This document shows, piece by piece, positions 1 through 8,176 of a DNA stretch of 64,000 nucleotides. Source of the stretch: Pseudomonadales bacterium (lineage in GTDB: Bacteria; Pseudomonadota; Gammaproteobacteria; Pseudomonadales; DC-out160). A model generated the notes under the pieces. It was not told the DNA's origin. It did no database searches and saw only the letters and a list, made by a program, of their open reading frames with translations. How positions within the stretch are numbered: the stretch's first letter is position 1; each line of letters starts with the position of its first letter. Location: contig JAHRWA010000038.1 in the NCBI GenBank assembly GCA_019090455.1, positions 19,634-83,633 of the forward strand. The letters run 5' to 3'. A program made the position numbers and the translations under genes.

Positions 1-2
1 AA

Positions 3-731
3 AGCGCACAGGTCGAATGGCACTATAAAGATAAGAACATACAAAATACGAACACCCTAGTAGGCGGTGTCATTACCTTTGAGCCTGGTGAAATCAATAA
101 GACTGTGGAGATTCCAGCTCCGCAATTAATCGATTCCAGCACCCCACAATTTTCAATTTATTTACGTAATCCTTTGAACGTTTTTGCCGACAATAATGAA
201 CTACTCATTACCCTAAATGAGACACCGACAAACGCGATAAACGTTAACTTTTTAATAGAGACCGAAGGTCTATCTCTCACGCTTTACAATATGAGTAGCC
301 ACACCACGGATATCGAAATCGCTGAAATACAATGGACAATAAGCAACTCCAACAACCATTATTTTCATCAGGGAACTGAGTCGGTCATTTCTATTGAAGT
401 GCTCAATGCAGGAATCTATAACATTCAATTATCTGTATTCGACACCGAAGGAGAAGCGTTTTTAAAATCAATGGATATACTCATTGAGGACACATCCTCC
501 GGAACAATTTCACGTAATCCCACCGCCGGTGACAATAGTACATTTGAAAATAGCCTGCTGGAGAATCAAGGTGGGGGCGGCGCCAGCTTACACATCATTT
601 TCGTGCTTGCCTTAATGAAGATATTTGAGATGTCACTATCTTACCGACACCTGTTCTATAAAAACCGAATTTACCAAAACCGTTCAGGCCACTACATGCA
701 TTTTAGAAACACGAAAAAATTACGCCATTAA
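3..731 (+). CDS. C-terminal fragment of a Calx-beta/PKD-type surface protein
   Basis: The reading frame is open from the left edge, so this is the C-terminal end of a larger protein; the first in-frame ATG is at 105. The first ~70 residues look like the end of a Calx-beta domain (ITFEPGE followed by a beta-rich stretch). Residues after that resemble a PKD fold (GIYNIQLSVFDTEG). The end has a four-glycine run, a ~17-residue hydrophobic segment and then a basic region, like a GlyGly-CTERM sorting tail, although about 35 further residues follow. The family is adhesive or exported beta-sandwich proteins. Its stop overlaps the stop of the convergent gene by 12 bp. The function of the whole protein cannot be read from this piece. 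Confidence 0.7.
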   Translation, partial: SAQVEWHYKDKNIQNTNTLVGGVITFEPGEINKTVEIPAPQLIDSSTPQFSIYLRNPLNVFADNNELLITLNETPTNAINVNFLIETEGLSLTLYNMSSHTTDIEIAEIQWTISNSNNHYFHQGTESVISIEVLNAGIYNIQLSVFDTEGEAFLKSMDILIEDTSSGTISRNPTAGDNSTFENSLLENQGGGGASLHIIFVLALMKIFEMSLSYRHLFYKNRIYQNRSGHYMHFRNTKKLRH

Positions 732-1604
732 ATTTAACAAACCACCTACCGGCTGATTTTCATCTATTGCGCCCAATCCCACTAGATGGGATACCAAGTC
801 ACCTTTTTCGTTTGTCACAGCTGGCTCCTCCTCTCCATCCGCTGCCCCCATTACAACAGTAGATTCTGAAGATGACTTCTCAGTATCTCCTGTATGCACT
901 GTGGGAAACTCGCCGCTATTCGCGACTTCGGCGCTTGTCTCGGAATCACCTCCACCATCTGTCCCGACAATTCGAGTCTCCCCACCAGAATCCGCTTGAG
1001 CTTCCTTCAACTGAATCTGCTGCATTTCTAAGATTTCAGCCTGCGCTTGTAATGACATCTGAGCCGCTTGTGCCGCAACACGGCGATCCTGTGCTGAGGG
1101 TTCAGCTGGTGCCAAGGCCGCTGCCTTAATTTGCTGAGCCTTACGTAAAGTTTGTTCTGGATCACCCGGTACTTTTGAAGTACTAATTTGAACCTCACCA
1201 CCGACCGCATACCGACGGCCATCGGGACCGGTTTCGTATTCAAATGAAGGACTCCCGGCAAAGGCACCACCCGCAGCGGCATGCGCAGCTTCATGAAGAC
1301 GCACGTCGTTATCGCGCATTTGAAGTTTTTCTATCTCAGCTTGATCTTGTTTCAACTGCTGTTGCTCTAATTGGTTTTGTGCAGCCTGTTGTTCTTGCGA
1401 TTTTTGATGCTCAACGTCATCTGATCCTTTACCAGAATCCTGAGATTGTTGAAATTGATCATTTTGAGACGAACCTGATTTCGGCGACGCATCAACGGGC
1501 GCAAACACCTTACTCTCAACTTCCGCTTCTCGCGCCTCTATAACAGGCTGAGGCAGCGTGGAGGAAGCCGCATGATGAAGCTGAAGCGCACCTTGAATAT
1601 TCAC
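720..1604 (-). CDS. SprA-related putative zinc metalloprotease
   Basis: Protein of 294 aa. A Gln-rich, probably coiled-coil segment (about residues 45-95) leads into the core HEAAHAAAGG, an HExxH zinc-protease motif near residue 105, followed by FEYETGPDGRRYAVGGEV. This core is the hallmark of the SprA-related / CJM1_0395 family of putative metalloproteases. Ala- and Gln-rich helices and an acidic C-terminal tail follow. No signal peptide is visible. It lies 45 bp downstream of a small flagellar-rod-like gene on the same strand, so the two may be cotranscribed. Substrate and role are unknown for the family as far as I know; peptidase activity is inferred only from the motif. Confidence 0.75.
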   Translation of the reverse strand: MNIQGALQLHHAASSTLPQPVIEAREAEVESKVFAPVDASPKSGSSQNDQFQQSQDSGKGSDDVEHQKSQEQQAAQNQLEQQQLKQDQAEIEKLQMRDNDVRLHEAAHAAAGGAFAGSPSFEYETGPDGRRYAVGGEVQISTSKVPGDPEQTLRKAQQIKAAALAPAEPSAQDRRVAAQAAQMSLQAQAEILEMQQIQLKEAQADSGGETRIVGTDGGGDSETSAEVANSGEFPTVHTGDTEKSSSESTVVMGAADGEEEPAVTNEKGDLVSHLVGLGAIDENQPVGGLLNLMA

Positions 1605-1649
1605 AGTCGTCTCCTACTTAATAAATTAAAGCGCAGCAATAAAACCTAA

Positions 1650-1892
1650 CTAGGCTCGCATATCTAACAAAGTGCCAAGCGTATCGCTAGAGGTCTTAAC
1701 CACCGCTATCGATGCTTTCACTTGCAACTCATTGAGATTCATATCAACAGCTGTTTCCGCCAGATCACCAATATTGATGCCCTTATCGGAAGAAACAGAG
1801 GCGATATCTTTCGCGTTCTTTTGTAAGCCTTCCATGCCACGCTGAATTCCCTGCAACCCTGCACCCATCACAGAACCTACATTCATGGCCAT
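1650..1892 (-). CDS. Small flagellar-rod-like / YjfB-like protein
   Basis: Protein of 80 aa starting MAMNVGSVMGAGLQGIQRGMEG and ending LQVKASIAVVKTSSDTLGTLLDMRA (quoted only in part here). The C-terminal heptad-like helix resembles the C-terminal helix of flagellar rod proteins such as FlgC and FlgG, and the YjfB-type putative motility proteins. A GGAG ribosome site lies about 8 bp before the ATG. A short hairpin GGGAT/ATCCC lies just upstream, at 1904-1920. The neighbour downstream on the same strand is the SprA-like metalloprotease. Function is not established; a motility or cell-surface role is inference from helix similarity. Confidence 0.6.
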   Translation of the reverse strand: MAMNVGSVMGAGLQGIQRGMEGLQKNAKDIASVSSDKGINIGDLAETAVDMNLNELQVKASIAVVKTSSDTLGTLLDMRA

Positions 1893-2090
1893 CTCTCCAG
1901 AAACGGGATTAAAGTGATCCCATTAATCAGTGTAGGCAAAACATTGCCGATTGGTCAGGTATTAGGCGAAAAAAGAAGAAACTAAGTCTCTTTAAAAAAG
2001 ATACCCATAGCGGGGCTTAGTGTTTAGAAGATCTAGAAATAACGAATAGACGATTTGGCTAAAACAAAGGACAAACTTTCCTGATACTCG

Positions 2091-2777
2091 TCATTTTTCC
2101 AAAAGTGCATTCACTGACAGGAACTTCATTGCCGCTAAGCCAGTGGGCTCTTCCATGTAAGGCACTTCCCCAAGAAAGGGAGCTGGCAGCATGGACTTGA
2201 GATAATCAACGTTCTCGTCACCACGACTCATATGGGGATCAACACAGTTAGCCACCCAACCGGCTATAGGCAAGCCATCGTTTCGAATCGTTTCCACCGT
2301 CAATAGAGCGTGATTAATACAACCTAGGCGAATGCCAACCACTAATATAACCGGAGTTTGTAATTGTATCGGTAACGCTGAAATAAACTCTCTTTCATTT
2401 AAAGGAACACGCCAACCACCTGCCCCTTCAATCAAACAGACATCTCCCTTTTTCATTAACACCCCACGGCAATACCCTTCTAGTTGGGCAGCGGTAACCC
2501 GCCGTTCCTCTTCTGCAAGCGCAATATGAGGCGCGATGGCTGCCGCCATTTTTATAGGGTTAACTTGGTCATAGGGACAGTCTAACGACATGGCTTCCAT
2601 CAGCTGTAGTGCGTCGTCATTGCGTAAGCCCTCGTCCGACATTTCACAACCCGCTGCAATGGGCTTTAACGCGAGGGTAGACAATCCTTTTTGATTGAAG
2701 GCATGTAGCAGTCCGCAAGCCACCAAGGTTTTACCTACATCGGTATCAGTCCCGGCAATAAAAAATTTATTCTTCAT
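2091..2777 (-). CDS. bioD: Dethiobiotin synthase
   Basis: BioD closes the ureido ring of 7,8-diaminopelargonate with CO2 and ATP to give dethiobiotin, the second-last step of biotin synthesis, in the cytoplasm. The 228-aa length is typical. The P-loop GTDTDVGKT sits at residues 9-17 and the EGAGGWRVP substrate/nucleotide motif near residue 118. It is the last gene of the bio operon and its ATG overlaps the stop of bioC by 4 bp (ATGA), which indicates translational coupling. bioA is not in this window. Confidence 0.97.
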   Translation of the reverse strand: MKNKFFIAGTDTDVGKTLVACGLLHAFNQKGLSTLALKPIAAGCEMSDEGLRNDDALQLMEAMSLDCPYDQVNPIKMAAAIAPHIALAEEERRVTAAQLEGYCRGVLMKKGDVCLIEGAGGWRVPLNEREFISALPIQLQTPVILVVGIRLGCINHALLTVETIRNDGLPIAGWVANCVDPHMSRGDENVDYLKSMLPAPFLGEVPYMEEPTGLAAMKFLSVNALLEK

Positions 2778-3682
2778 TTTATAGCTCGCACGTAAATCAC
2801 TTCATAGGTGGCAGGTAACATTCCGTCAGTCTCTCGAAATTGTTCGTATCGGTGTATCATCTTTTTCAATGCTGTTTTTCCTGTGAGGCTTTTCACACGA
2901 CCACCCGTCACCGTTTGTGCTCCTAGTGTTTTTAGCTCGACAGTCAATTCTCTCACCGTCTTATACTTTGCAACAATGGTCTGCGTTACAATCTCAGCTT
3001 GGGAGAACCCCGCATTTTGTAGCTTCTGCTGCACTGCCTGCTGACTGGCAAACGTGTTCACATGAGTTTCATCGTCAGCTGCCGCCCAACTACACTCCAA
3101 CTCAGCCAAGGTCCCTTGACCCGGAATGGAAAAAACAAGCTGTCCGCTTGGGCGTAATACGCGATAACACTCGGCCAACGCCACATCGAGAGAAGAGCAC
3201 CACTGCATTGCAAAGCTGCTAAAAACCAAATCAACAACCTCTCCTGCATAAGGCAACGATTCTGCATCAGCACAACACCATCGCATTCGATCAGCATTCT
3301 CATATTGACCATTCTCATTTTGACCATTGTGCTTTTTAGCGTAGGCAATCATACCTTCCGCCAAATCGACTCCCGTTACGCAACTTGAAGGAAAGTGTTG
3401 GGACAACGTCTGTGTAAAATATCCCGTTCCACAGCCAACATCGAACAATGCTGAAACCTTGTCCTGGGATAAAGTCTGCATCGACAGTAAGCGAGTCGCT
3501 ATGTTTTTTTGCATACCCGCCACCGACTCATAGGTGGCGGCGGCTACACTAAAAGATGAGGCTACTGCTTTTTTATCGGACTGCGTTAAAGACTCTTCAG
3601 CCTTAGAGGAAACTGCCGACATCTCATCAGATTTCTCATGCGAAGAAGAATGCTCGTGCGAAGAGCTTAGAAATGCATTCAT
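2774..3682 (-). CDS. bioC: Malonyl-ACP O-methyltransferase
   Basis: BioC methylates malonyl-ACP so that the disguised primer can enter fatty-acid synthesis and become the pimeloyl chain of biotin. The SAM-binding motif DVGCGTG is at residues 81-87 of 302. The family is usually about 250 aa. The excess is a Ser/His/Glu-rich N-terminal leader of ~40 residues (two SSSHE-like repeats) plus a small insert NGQNENGQYEN after the SAM fold begins. That insert is encoded by a 15-bp tandem duplication at 3295-3324. The gene overlaps bioD and bioH by 4 bp each. Confidence 0.93.
   Translation of the reverse strand: MNAFLSSSHEHSSSHEKSDEMSAVSSKAEESLTQSDKKAVASSFSVAAATYESVAGMQKNIATRLLSMQTLSQDKVSALFDVGCGTGYFTQTLSQHFPSSCVTGVDLAEGMIAYAKKHNGQNENGQYENADRMRWCCADAESLPYAGEVVDLVFSSFAMQWCSSLDVALAECYRVLRPSGQLVFSIPGQGTLAELECSWAAADDETHVNTFASQQAVQQKLQNAGFSQAEIVTQTIVAKYKTVRELTVELKTLGAQTVTGGRVKSLTGKTALKKMIHRYEQFRETDGMLPATYEVIYVRAIK
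3295..3324. repeat. 15-bp tandem duplication inside bioC
   Basis: Two adjacent 15-bp units (cattctcatattgac and cattctcattttgac) match at 14 of 15 positions, with a partial third copy after. They are in frame and add about five residues (NGQNE/NGQYE) to BioC. Confidence 0.85.
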
Positions 3683-4497
3683 GCTAACGGCTCCGAAACA
3701 AAATGCTCCGAAACAAAGTCATCTAAAGCAGCTAAGCATTTTTTGGGATGCGAGAGAAAAGGAGCATGACTCGCCCCTGTCACAATACCGACGCTACAGT
3801 TATCATTAAGCGCTGCAACAGAAGCTGCCATTTCAGATGAAATAATATTGTCATTCTGACCGAGTAAATAAAGAGAGGGGATAGACAAAGACTGCAAAGC
3901 CAAGCGTAAATCCGTATCACGCAAAACCTTTAAACCTTGCCGAAGTGCCTTTTGAGCGGGTTGTCCGTGAAAAAACAGTGCTTCCTGTAATTGACTCACA
4001 TCATCACCGTAAGTCTCACTGTCTTTGCACTGAAAAGCCAAAAACCGAATCAGCGCTCCTTCCCAATCCTCCGCCATCATTTCCACAAAGCCATCCAACA
4101 ACTGCGGTGACATCGCATCAGGCCAGCCATCGGCTTTACAATATGCTGGCAGTGACGCCACGTTCACTAATCCAGCCACACGACCGGGATAATCCGTTGC
4201 AATTTTTAGTGCAACCAATCCACCCAAAGACCAACCTAACCAAATTGCATTGTCAGGCGCCACTCGCAACACCTGACAACTGAGACTTTCTAAATCATAT
4301 TCTCCTTGAGGTAAGGGACTTCGCCCCATCCCTGGAAGATCAATCACGGTCACATTAAATTGCTGTAACAGTTCAGGCATCACGCCATCCCACAATCCAC
4401 TGTGTAGACCCCAGCCGTGTAACAACACTAAATTTTTCGCATCTTTGAGTGAGGGATTAGTGCAATCGAATTGATCGTAGTAAGGAACAGATGACAA
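3679..4497 (-). CDS. bioH: Pimeloyl-ACP methyl ester esterase
   Basis: BioH removes the methyl group from pimeloyl-ACP methyl ester, ending the BioC/BioH arm of pimelate synthesis. It is an alpha/beta hydrolase of 272 aa. The oxyanion-region motif LLHGWG is near residue 25, the nucleophile elbow GWSLG carries Ser90, the likely Asp is in LGQNDN (about 215) and the catalytic His in GASHAPF (about 245). The start is TTG at 4497, supported by AGGA 8 bp upstream; no other start is close. The C-terminus repeats FVSEH/FVSEP, encoded by a 15-bp duplication. It overlaps bioC by 4 bp. Confidence 0.94.
   Translation of the reverse strand: MSSVPYYDQFDCTNPSLKDAKNLVLLHGWGLHSGLWDGVMPELLQQFNVTVIDLPGMGRSPLPQGEYDLESLSCQVLRVAPDNAIWLGWSLGGLVALKIATDYPGRVAGLVNVASLPAYCKADGWPDAMSPQLLDGFVEMMAEDWEGALIRFLAFQCKDSETYGDDVSQLQEALFFHGQPAQKALRQGLKVLRDTDLRLALQSLSIPSLYLLGQNDNIISSEMAASVAALNDNCSVGIVTGASHAPFLSHPKKCLAALDDFVSEHFVSEPLA
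3690..3719. repeat. 15-bp tandem duplication at the end of bioH
   Basis: Units gctccgaaacaaaat and gctccgaaacaaagt are adjacent and match at 14 of 15 positions. They are in frame and duplicate five residues of the BioH C-terminus, just before its stop codon. Confidence 0.85.
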
Positions 4498-4514
4498 AAT
4501 TATTTTCCTGCTAG

Positions 4515-4550
4515 TCTGAATAAAATGGTTGGTCTAAATAAAATGGTTTA
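4515..4550. repeat. 18-bp tandem duplication in the bioF-bioH spacer
   Basis: Two adjacent 18-bp units, tctgaataaaatggttgg and tctaaataaaatggttta, match at 15 of 18 positions. They account for much of the 95-bp gap between bioF and bioH in an otherwise tightly packed operon. Confidence 0.8.
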
Positions 4551-4592
4551 GCGTAAATTAAATGATACATAAGACGCACAATTTCGAAACGA

Positions 4593-5789
4593 TTAAACAG
4601 CTTTAAAACTCGTTGATACCGCATCCAACAAGGCATCTACATCTTGCTCTTGGTGCAAACTATTTAATGTGATTCGTAATCTAGCCGAACCTTTCGGGAC
4701 AGTAGGCGGCCGAATAGCGGTAACCCAAAACCCTTTCTTCCATAAGCTTTCACTAATCGCCAACGCCTTATTCGCATCCCCCACCACCAAGGGCTGTATC
4801 GCCGTATTCGAGTCCATCAATGGTAATGACAATTGTTTTGCACCTAAGCGAAAACGTCGAATCAGATGATTTAACTTCTCTCTACGCCAATCATCCTGTT
4901 GCACAATCCGAATGCTTTCCAAGGTGGCAGCGGCCAATGCCGGAGGCATTGCTGTGGTATAAATATAAGTGCGAGCAAATTGTATCAGTGTTTCAATTAA
5001 TGCCGTGCTACCGGCGACGAATGCTCCGCTAGCACCAATGGCTTTACCTAAAGTCGCCATATAGACAGGGACATCTTCCTGTGAAAGCGCTAAGGAATTT
5101 AAAACCCCGCTACCGCCTTTCCCCAAACAACCAAAGCCATGGGCATCATCTACCATTAACCAGGCGTTATATTGTTTGGCAACATCACTTAACCCTTGTA
5201 GCGGTGCAATATCCCCATCCATACTAAAGACCGTATCCGTTACGATCAGTTGACGATTCGTTGATGCCTTCTCTTTCTGCAATAACAACTCTTTTTGTAA
5301 TAACGTTTCCAATCGAGAAACATCGTTGTGATGATAGCGTTTAAAACTAGCACCAGAGGATAAGCCGCCATCTAACAGTGACGCATGATTTAGTTTATCT
5401 TCGTAAACACAATCGCCTTTGCCCAGTAACGCGGTAATCGTTCCGATGTTAGCCATATAGCCGGTAGAAAATAGGAGTGCTCGCTCCCTACCAGTGACTT
5501 CTGCCAACTTTGCTTCTAATGCCTGATGCGCATCACTATGACCACAAACCAAATGAGATGCGCCACTGCCCACACCGTACTGATCTAGCCCTTGCTTGAA
5601 TGCATCAATCACTTGAGGATGATTCGCCATCCCCAAGTAGTCATTACTACAAAACGAGCGCAACTCCCGACCGCCACATTGCACTCGCGCACCTTGAGGA
5701 GAAGCAATGATTTTGGGTTGCCGAAAAAGATGCTGCTGTCGACGCAAATCCAAATTCGCAGCAAGATTGAAAGGATCACTATTATCCAT
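4593..5789 (-). CDS. bioF: 8-amino-7-oxononanoate synthase
   Basis: BioF is a PLP enzyme that condenses pimeloyl-ACP with L-alanine to give 8-amino-7-oxononanoate (KAPA). The protein is 398 aa, the usual length. Visible motifs are the SNDYLGMA segment near residue 50, SHLVCGH, the VDDAHGFG aspartate/histidine region and the PLP lysine in TLGKAIGASG near residue 250. I chose ATG at 5789 rather than GTG three bases upstream. A short LLLQKE repeat within the chain is encoded by an 18-bp imperfect duplication (5271-5306). It is the second gene of the bio operon. Confidence 0.96.
   Translation of the reverse strand: MDNSDPFNLAANLDLRRQQHLFRQPKIIASPQGARVQCGGRELRSFCSNDYLGMANHPQVIDAFKQGLDQYGVGSGASHLVCGHSDAHQALEAKLAEVTGRERALLFSTGYMANIGTITALLGKGDCVYEDKLNHASLLDGGLSSGASFKRYHHNDVSRLETLLQKELLLQKEKASTNRQLIVTDTVFSMDGDIAPLQGLSDVAKQYNAWLMVDDAHGFGCLGKGGSGVLNSLALSQEDVPVYMATLGKAIGASGAFVAGSTALIETLIQFARTYIYTTAMPPALAAATLESIRIVQQDDWRREKLNHLIRRFRLGAKQLSLPLMDSNTAIQPLVVGDANKALAISESLWKKGFWVTAIRPPTVPKGSARLRITLNSLHQEQDVDALLDAVSTSFKAV
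5271..5306. repeat. 18-bp imperfect tandem duplication in bioF
   Basis: Units ctctttctgcaataacaa and ctctttttgtaataacgt match at 14 of 18 positions and encode a repeated LLLQKE-type hexapeptide on a surface-type helix of BioF. Confidence 0.65.
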
Positions 5790-5798
5790 CACGCTTCA

Positions 5799-5826
5799 CT
5801 TACACTCTCGGCCTTACATTCTCGGC
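5799..5826. repeat. 14-bp tandem duplication in the bioB-bioF spacer
   Basis: Units cttacactctcggc and cttacattctcggc are adjacent and match at 13 of 14 positions. They fill most of the gap between the bioB stop and the bioF start. Confidence 0.8.
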
Positions 5827-5831
5827 GCTTA

Positions 5832-6941
5832 TTATGCATTCTCAAACGATGATTTGTTCGCTGTCATCGCATCATAATAAAGTGGCTTGGGTTGATTGGC
5901 TTGAACTTCCTCCATCAACTCCGCTTCTTCCTCAGAATCAGATCGATTCGTTTCTAATGTCAGCGGTACAATGCCTAATTTTTCAAACAGCACCACATCA
6001 TTATCTTCCTCCACATTTTCTGTGGTTAACAATCTCTCGCCATAGAAAATGGAATTGGCACCGGCTAAAAAGCACAGCGATTGCATTTGTTCATTCATCG
6101 CTTCACGTCCTGCTGACAACCGCACAAACGATTCGGGCATCATAATTCTGGCCACCGCGATAGTGCGTATAAACTCAAAAGACTCAAGTTCCTCTTCCGC
6201 CTCAAGTGGTGTGCCTTTTATTTTCACTAACATATTCACCGGAACACTTTCGGGATGATGCTCTAGATTGGCCAACTGCATTAACAATCCCGCTCGATCC
6301 TCGCGGGACTCGCCTAAGCCGAGAATACCGCCAGCGCAGACTTTCATACCCGACTCACGCACATGCTTCAGCGTATCCAGGCGATCTTGATAGGAGCGAG
6401 TAGTAATGATGGAGTTATAGTACTCTGGAGATGTATCAAGATTATGGTTGTAATAATCCAGCCCGGCATCAGCTAAGGATTCAGCTTGCTCGGGAGATAA
6501 CATACCTAAAGTCATGCAAGTTTCCATCCCCATGGATTTCACTTCATTCACCATTTTCAACACATAGGGCATGTCTTTTTTGGTAGGAGATCGCCAAGCC
6601 GCACCCATACAGAATCGGGTGGAGCCTTTTTCTTTTGCCGTTCTCGCTTCTTGCAGTACTTTCTCCACCTCAATAAGCTTCTCCTTTTCCAGCTCCGTGT
6701 TGTAATGACCACTCTGGGAACAGTATTTACAATCCTCTGGGCAGGCTCCTGTCTTAATACTCAACAAGGTGCTCATCTGTACCGCATTGGGGTTATGGTT
6801 GGCACGATGTACTGTCTGGGCTTGAAACATCAGATCATTGAAGGGTAAAGCGAATAGCGCTTCAATCTCTTGTTTGCGCCAGTTGTGTCTAATGGTATCT
6901 GTATTATTGCTAACATCATTACTGCGAACACTGGGTGCCAT
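5832..6941 (-). CDS. bioB: Biotin synthase
   Basis: BioB inserts sulfur into dethiobiotin to form biotin by radical SAM chemistry. The radical SAM cluster motif CxxxCxxC (CPEDCKYC) falls at residues 67, 71 and 74. [10 protein letters not shown] and the Arg in VRLSAGR, which mark the [2Fe-2S] site region, are also present. The start chosen is ATG at 6941, giving 369 aa, because AAGGA lies 7 bp before it; a TTG 15 bp upstream is less likely. The Glu-rich C-terminal tail (residues ~325-369) is longer than in E. coli (346 aa). It is the first gene of the bio operon. Confidence 0.97.
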   Translation of the reverse strand: MAPSVRSNDVSNNTDTIRHNWRKQEIEALFALPFNDLMFQAQTVHRANHNPNAVQMSTLLSIKTGACPEDCKYCSQSGHYNTELEKEKLIEVEKVLQEARTAKEKGSTRFCMGAAWRSPTKKDMPYVLKMVNEVKSMGMETCMTLGMLSPEQAESLADAGLDYYNHNLDTSPEYYNSIITTRSYQDRLDTLKHVRESGMKVCAGGILGLGESREDRAGLLMQLANLEHHPESVPVNMLVKIKGTPLEAEEELESFEFIRTIAVARIMMPESFVRLSAGREAMNEQMQSLCFLAGANSIFYGERLLTTENVEEDNDVVLFEKLGIVPLTLETNRSDSEEEAELMEEVQANQPKPLYYDAMTANKSSFENA

Positions 6942-7022
6942 GTAAATTTCCTTCAAAATCTGAAATAGGATTGAACGATAGGAAGTAAGAATACTGTCGA
7001 TTTAATTCTGTCTATTTTTTGA

Positions 7023-7050
7023 ATGGTACCAATGCAAACAGTGATGTCAA
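7023..7050 (-). promoter_or_regulatory. Predicted bioB promoter
   Basis: On the minus strand a perfect -35 TTGACA (7050-7045) is followed after 16 bp by TACCAT (7028-7023), which matches the -10 consensus at four of six positions. Transcription would start about 75 bp before the bioB ATG. The -35 box lies inside the left half of the BirA-type operator. Confidence 0.6.
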
Positions 7051-7076
7051 CCAAAATGCATCAACTTGGTTTACTA
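7044..7076. promoter_or_regulatory. Probable BirA operator of the bio operon
   Basis: The half-sites ATGTCAACC (7044-7052) and GGTTTACTA (7068-7076) are separated by 15 bp. They match the E. coli-type BirA half-sites TTGTAAACC and GGTTTACAA at 7 of 9 and 8 of 9 positions. The position directly over the bioB -35 box fits repression by biotinyl-BirA when biotin is plentiful. Binding is inferred; birA itself is not in the window. Confidence 0.7.
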
Positions 7077-7080
7077 ACGA

Positions 7081-7854
7081 ATGAATATTAAACTATCAGG
7101 GATCAGGGGAATATTTAAGCTACTGAATTATAAAGGTATATGCATACTATGCCTGCAGCGTTCAAACTCGACACGAGATCTTTGCCAACCCTGTGAAAGT
7201 GATCTCCCCTACTTACACCCAATGCAGGTGGCCTGCCAATGCTGCGGCGCAGCCCTCGCTATAGACACTCTTGGAGCAAACAGAAACGCTCCTCAACTGA
7301 GATGTGGTGAGTGCCTTAAGAATCCGCCTCATTTTGAGCAGACTATTGCCTTAATGGAATACCAACATCCCATAGACGCTATGATCCAAGCGTTGAAATT
7401 GCGCCATGATTTTCACTTTCTCAATGTGCTTTGCTCCCTACTCGGTCATTATCTAATGGAACATTACCAACACAATCCATCTCCCGACGCACTGATAGCA
7501 GTCCCGCTGCATCATTCAAAATTGGCAACCCGAGGATTTAACCAATCACAAATGATGGCACGTCGATTATCTCGGCATCTGACCATTCCCGCTTTAGATA
7601 AAGTCTGCCTTCGACAGCATTCAGGGCCAAGACAATCTGAGCTCAGTGCCCAACAACGCAAGCGCAATCTCGTGGACGCATTTAAACTCACACCCCAAGG
7701 CATCAAATCTCTCGCGCTATACCCCTATGTCGCTATCATTGATGACGTTATGACCACAGGTTCCACCGCCAATGAACTGGCAAAAGTGTTGAGGGAAGGC
7801 GGCGTCAGGCGCGTCGATGTTATCTGTTTCGCTCGAACCGAGTTGGCCGAATGA
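7081..7854 (+). CDS. comF: ComF family phosphoribosyltransferase-like protein
   Basis: Protein of 257 aa. An N-terminal zinc-ribbon-like region has CxxC pairs (CILC, CQPC, CQCCG, CGEC, within residues ~20-80). A phosphoribosyltransferase fold with the PRPP-binding motif VAIIDDVMTTGST lies near residue 220. The ComF/GntX family is involved in DNA uptake in competent bacteria and in use of DNA as a nutrient in E. coli. The gene diverges from bioB, a common neighbour in gammaproteobacteria. No clear ribosome site precedes the ATG at 7081, which lies only 4 bp after the BirA operator, so the start is somewhat uncertain. Confidence 0.88.
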   Translation: MNIKLSGIRGIFKLLNYKGICILCLQRSNSTRDLCQPCESDLPYLHPMQVACQCCGAALAIDTLGANRNAPQLRCGECLKNPPHFEQTIALMEYQHPIDAMIQALKLRHDFHFLNVLCSLLGHYLMEHYQHNPSPDALIAVPLHHSKLATRGFNQSQMMARRLSRHLTIPALDKVCLRQHSGPRQSELSAQQRKRNLVDAFKLTPQGIKSLALYPYVAIIDDVMTTGSTANELAKVLREGGVRRVDVICFARTELAE

Positions 7855-8176
7855 TTGACCTAATGATTGAATGAAAATATAGGGATTTTGATCGCGACAT
7901 TCAGTAGAATTAATCCCCCTTAAATGCCAGCGTTAATATTTAGGTCAGCAGAATCTTGATTTCATAGGCCGAATGCATAACTAATAAGGACTTTAATGAT
8001 CTATGTTATAAATAGTGCCACGACCAAAGCACTAAAAATTTCAGCACACAAGATCACCGTATTCCAGGCCGTCCTATTCAAGGACGCCGCATTTAAATTA
8101 ATGACAATTTTCAATTCGACCAGAACACTCGAATCAAATAAAACCCTCAGGCCAATTAGAATAAAGGTTGCGGATC
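7855..8176. other. Intergenic region upstream of modBC
   Basis: No credible gene is seen here. A hairpin with arms ggc-gtcct and aggac-gcc (8067-8088, one bulged base, 5-base loop) lies about 90 bp before modB. No ModE-box palindrome (ATCGCTATATA type) and no recognisable modA coding remnant were found by eye. Confidence 0.5.

Noticed and set aside
1920..1955. Sigma-54-like promoter on the minus strand before the rod-like gene (GGCAATGTTTTGC)
   Set aside because: The GG and GC elements are 9 bp apart instead of the required 10, and the sequence is part of a short palindrome GGCAA/TTGCC.
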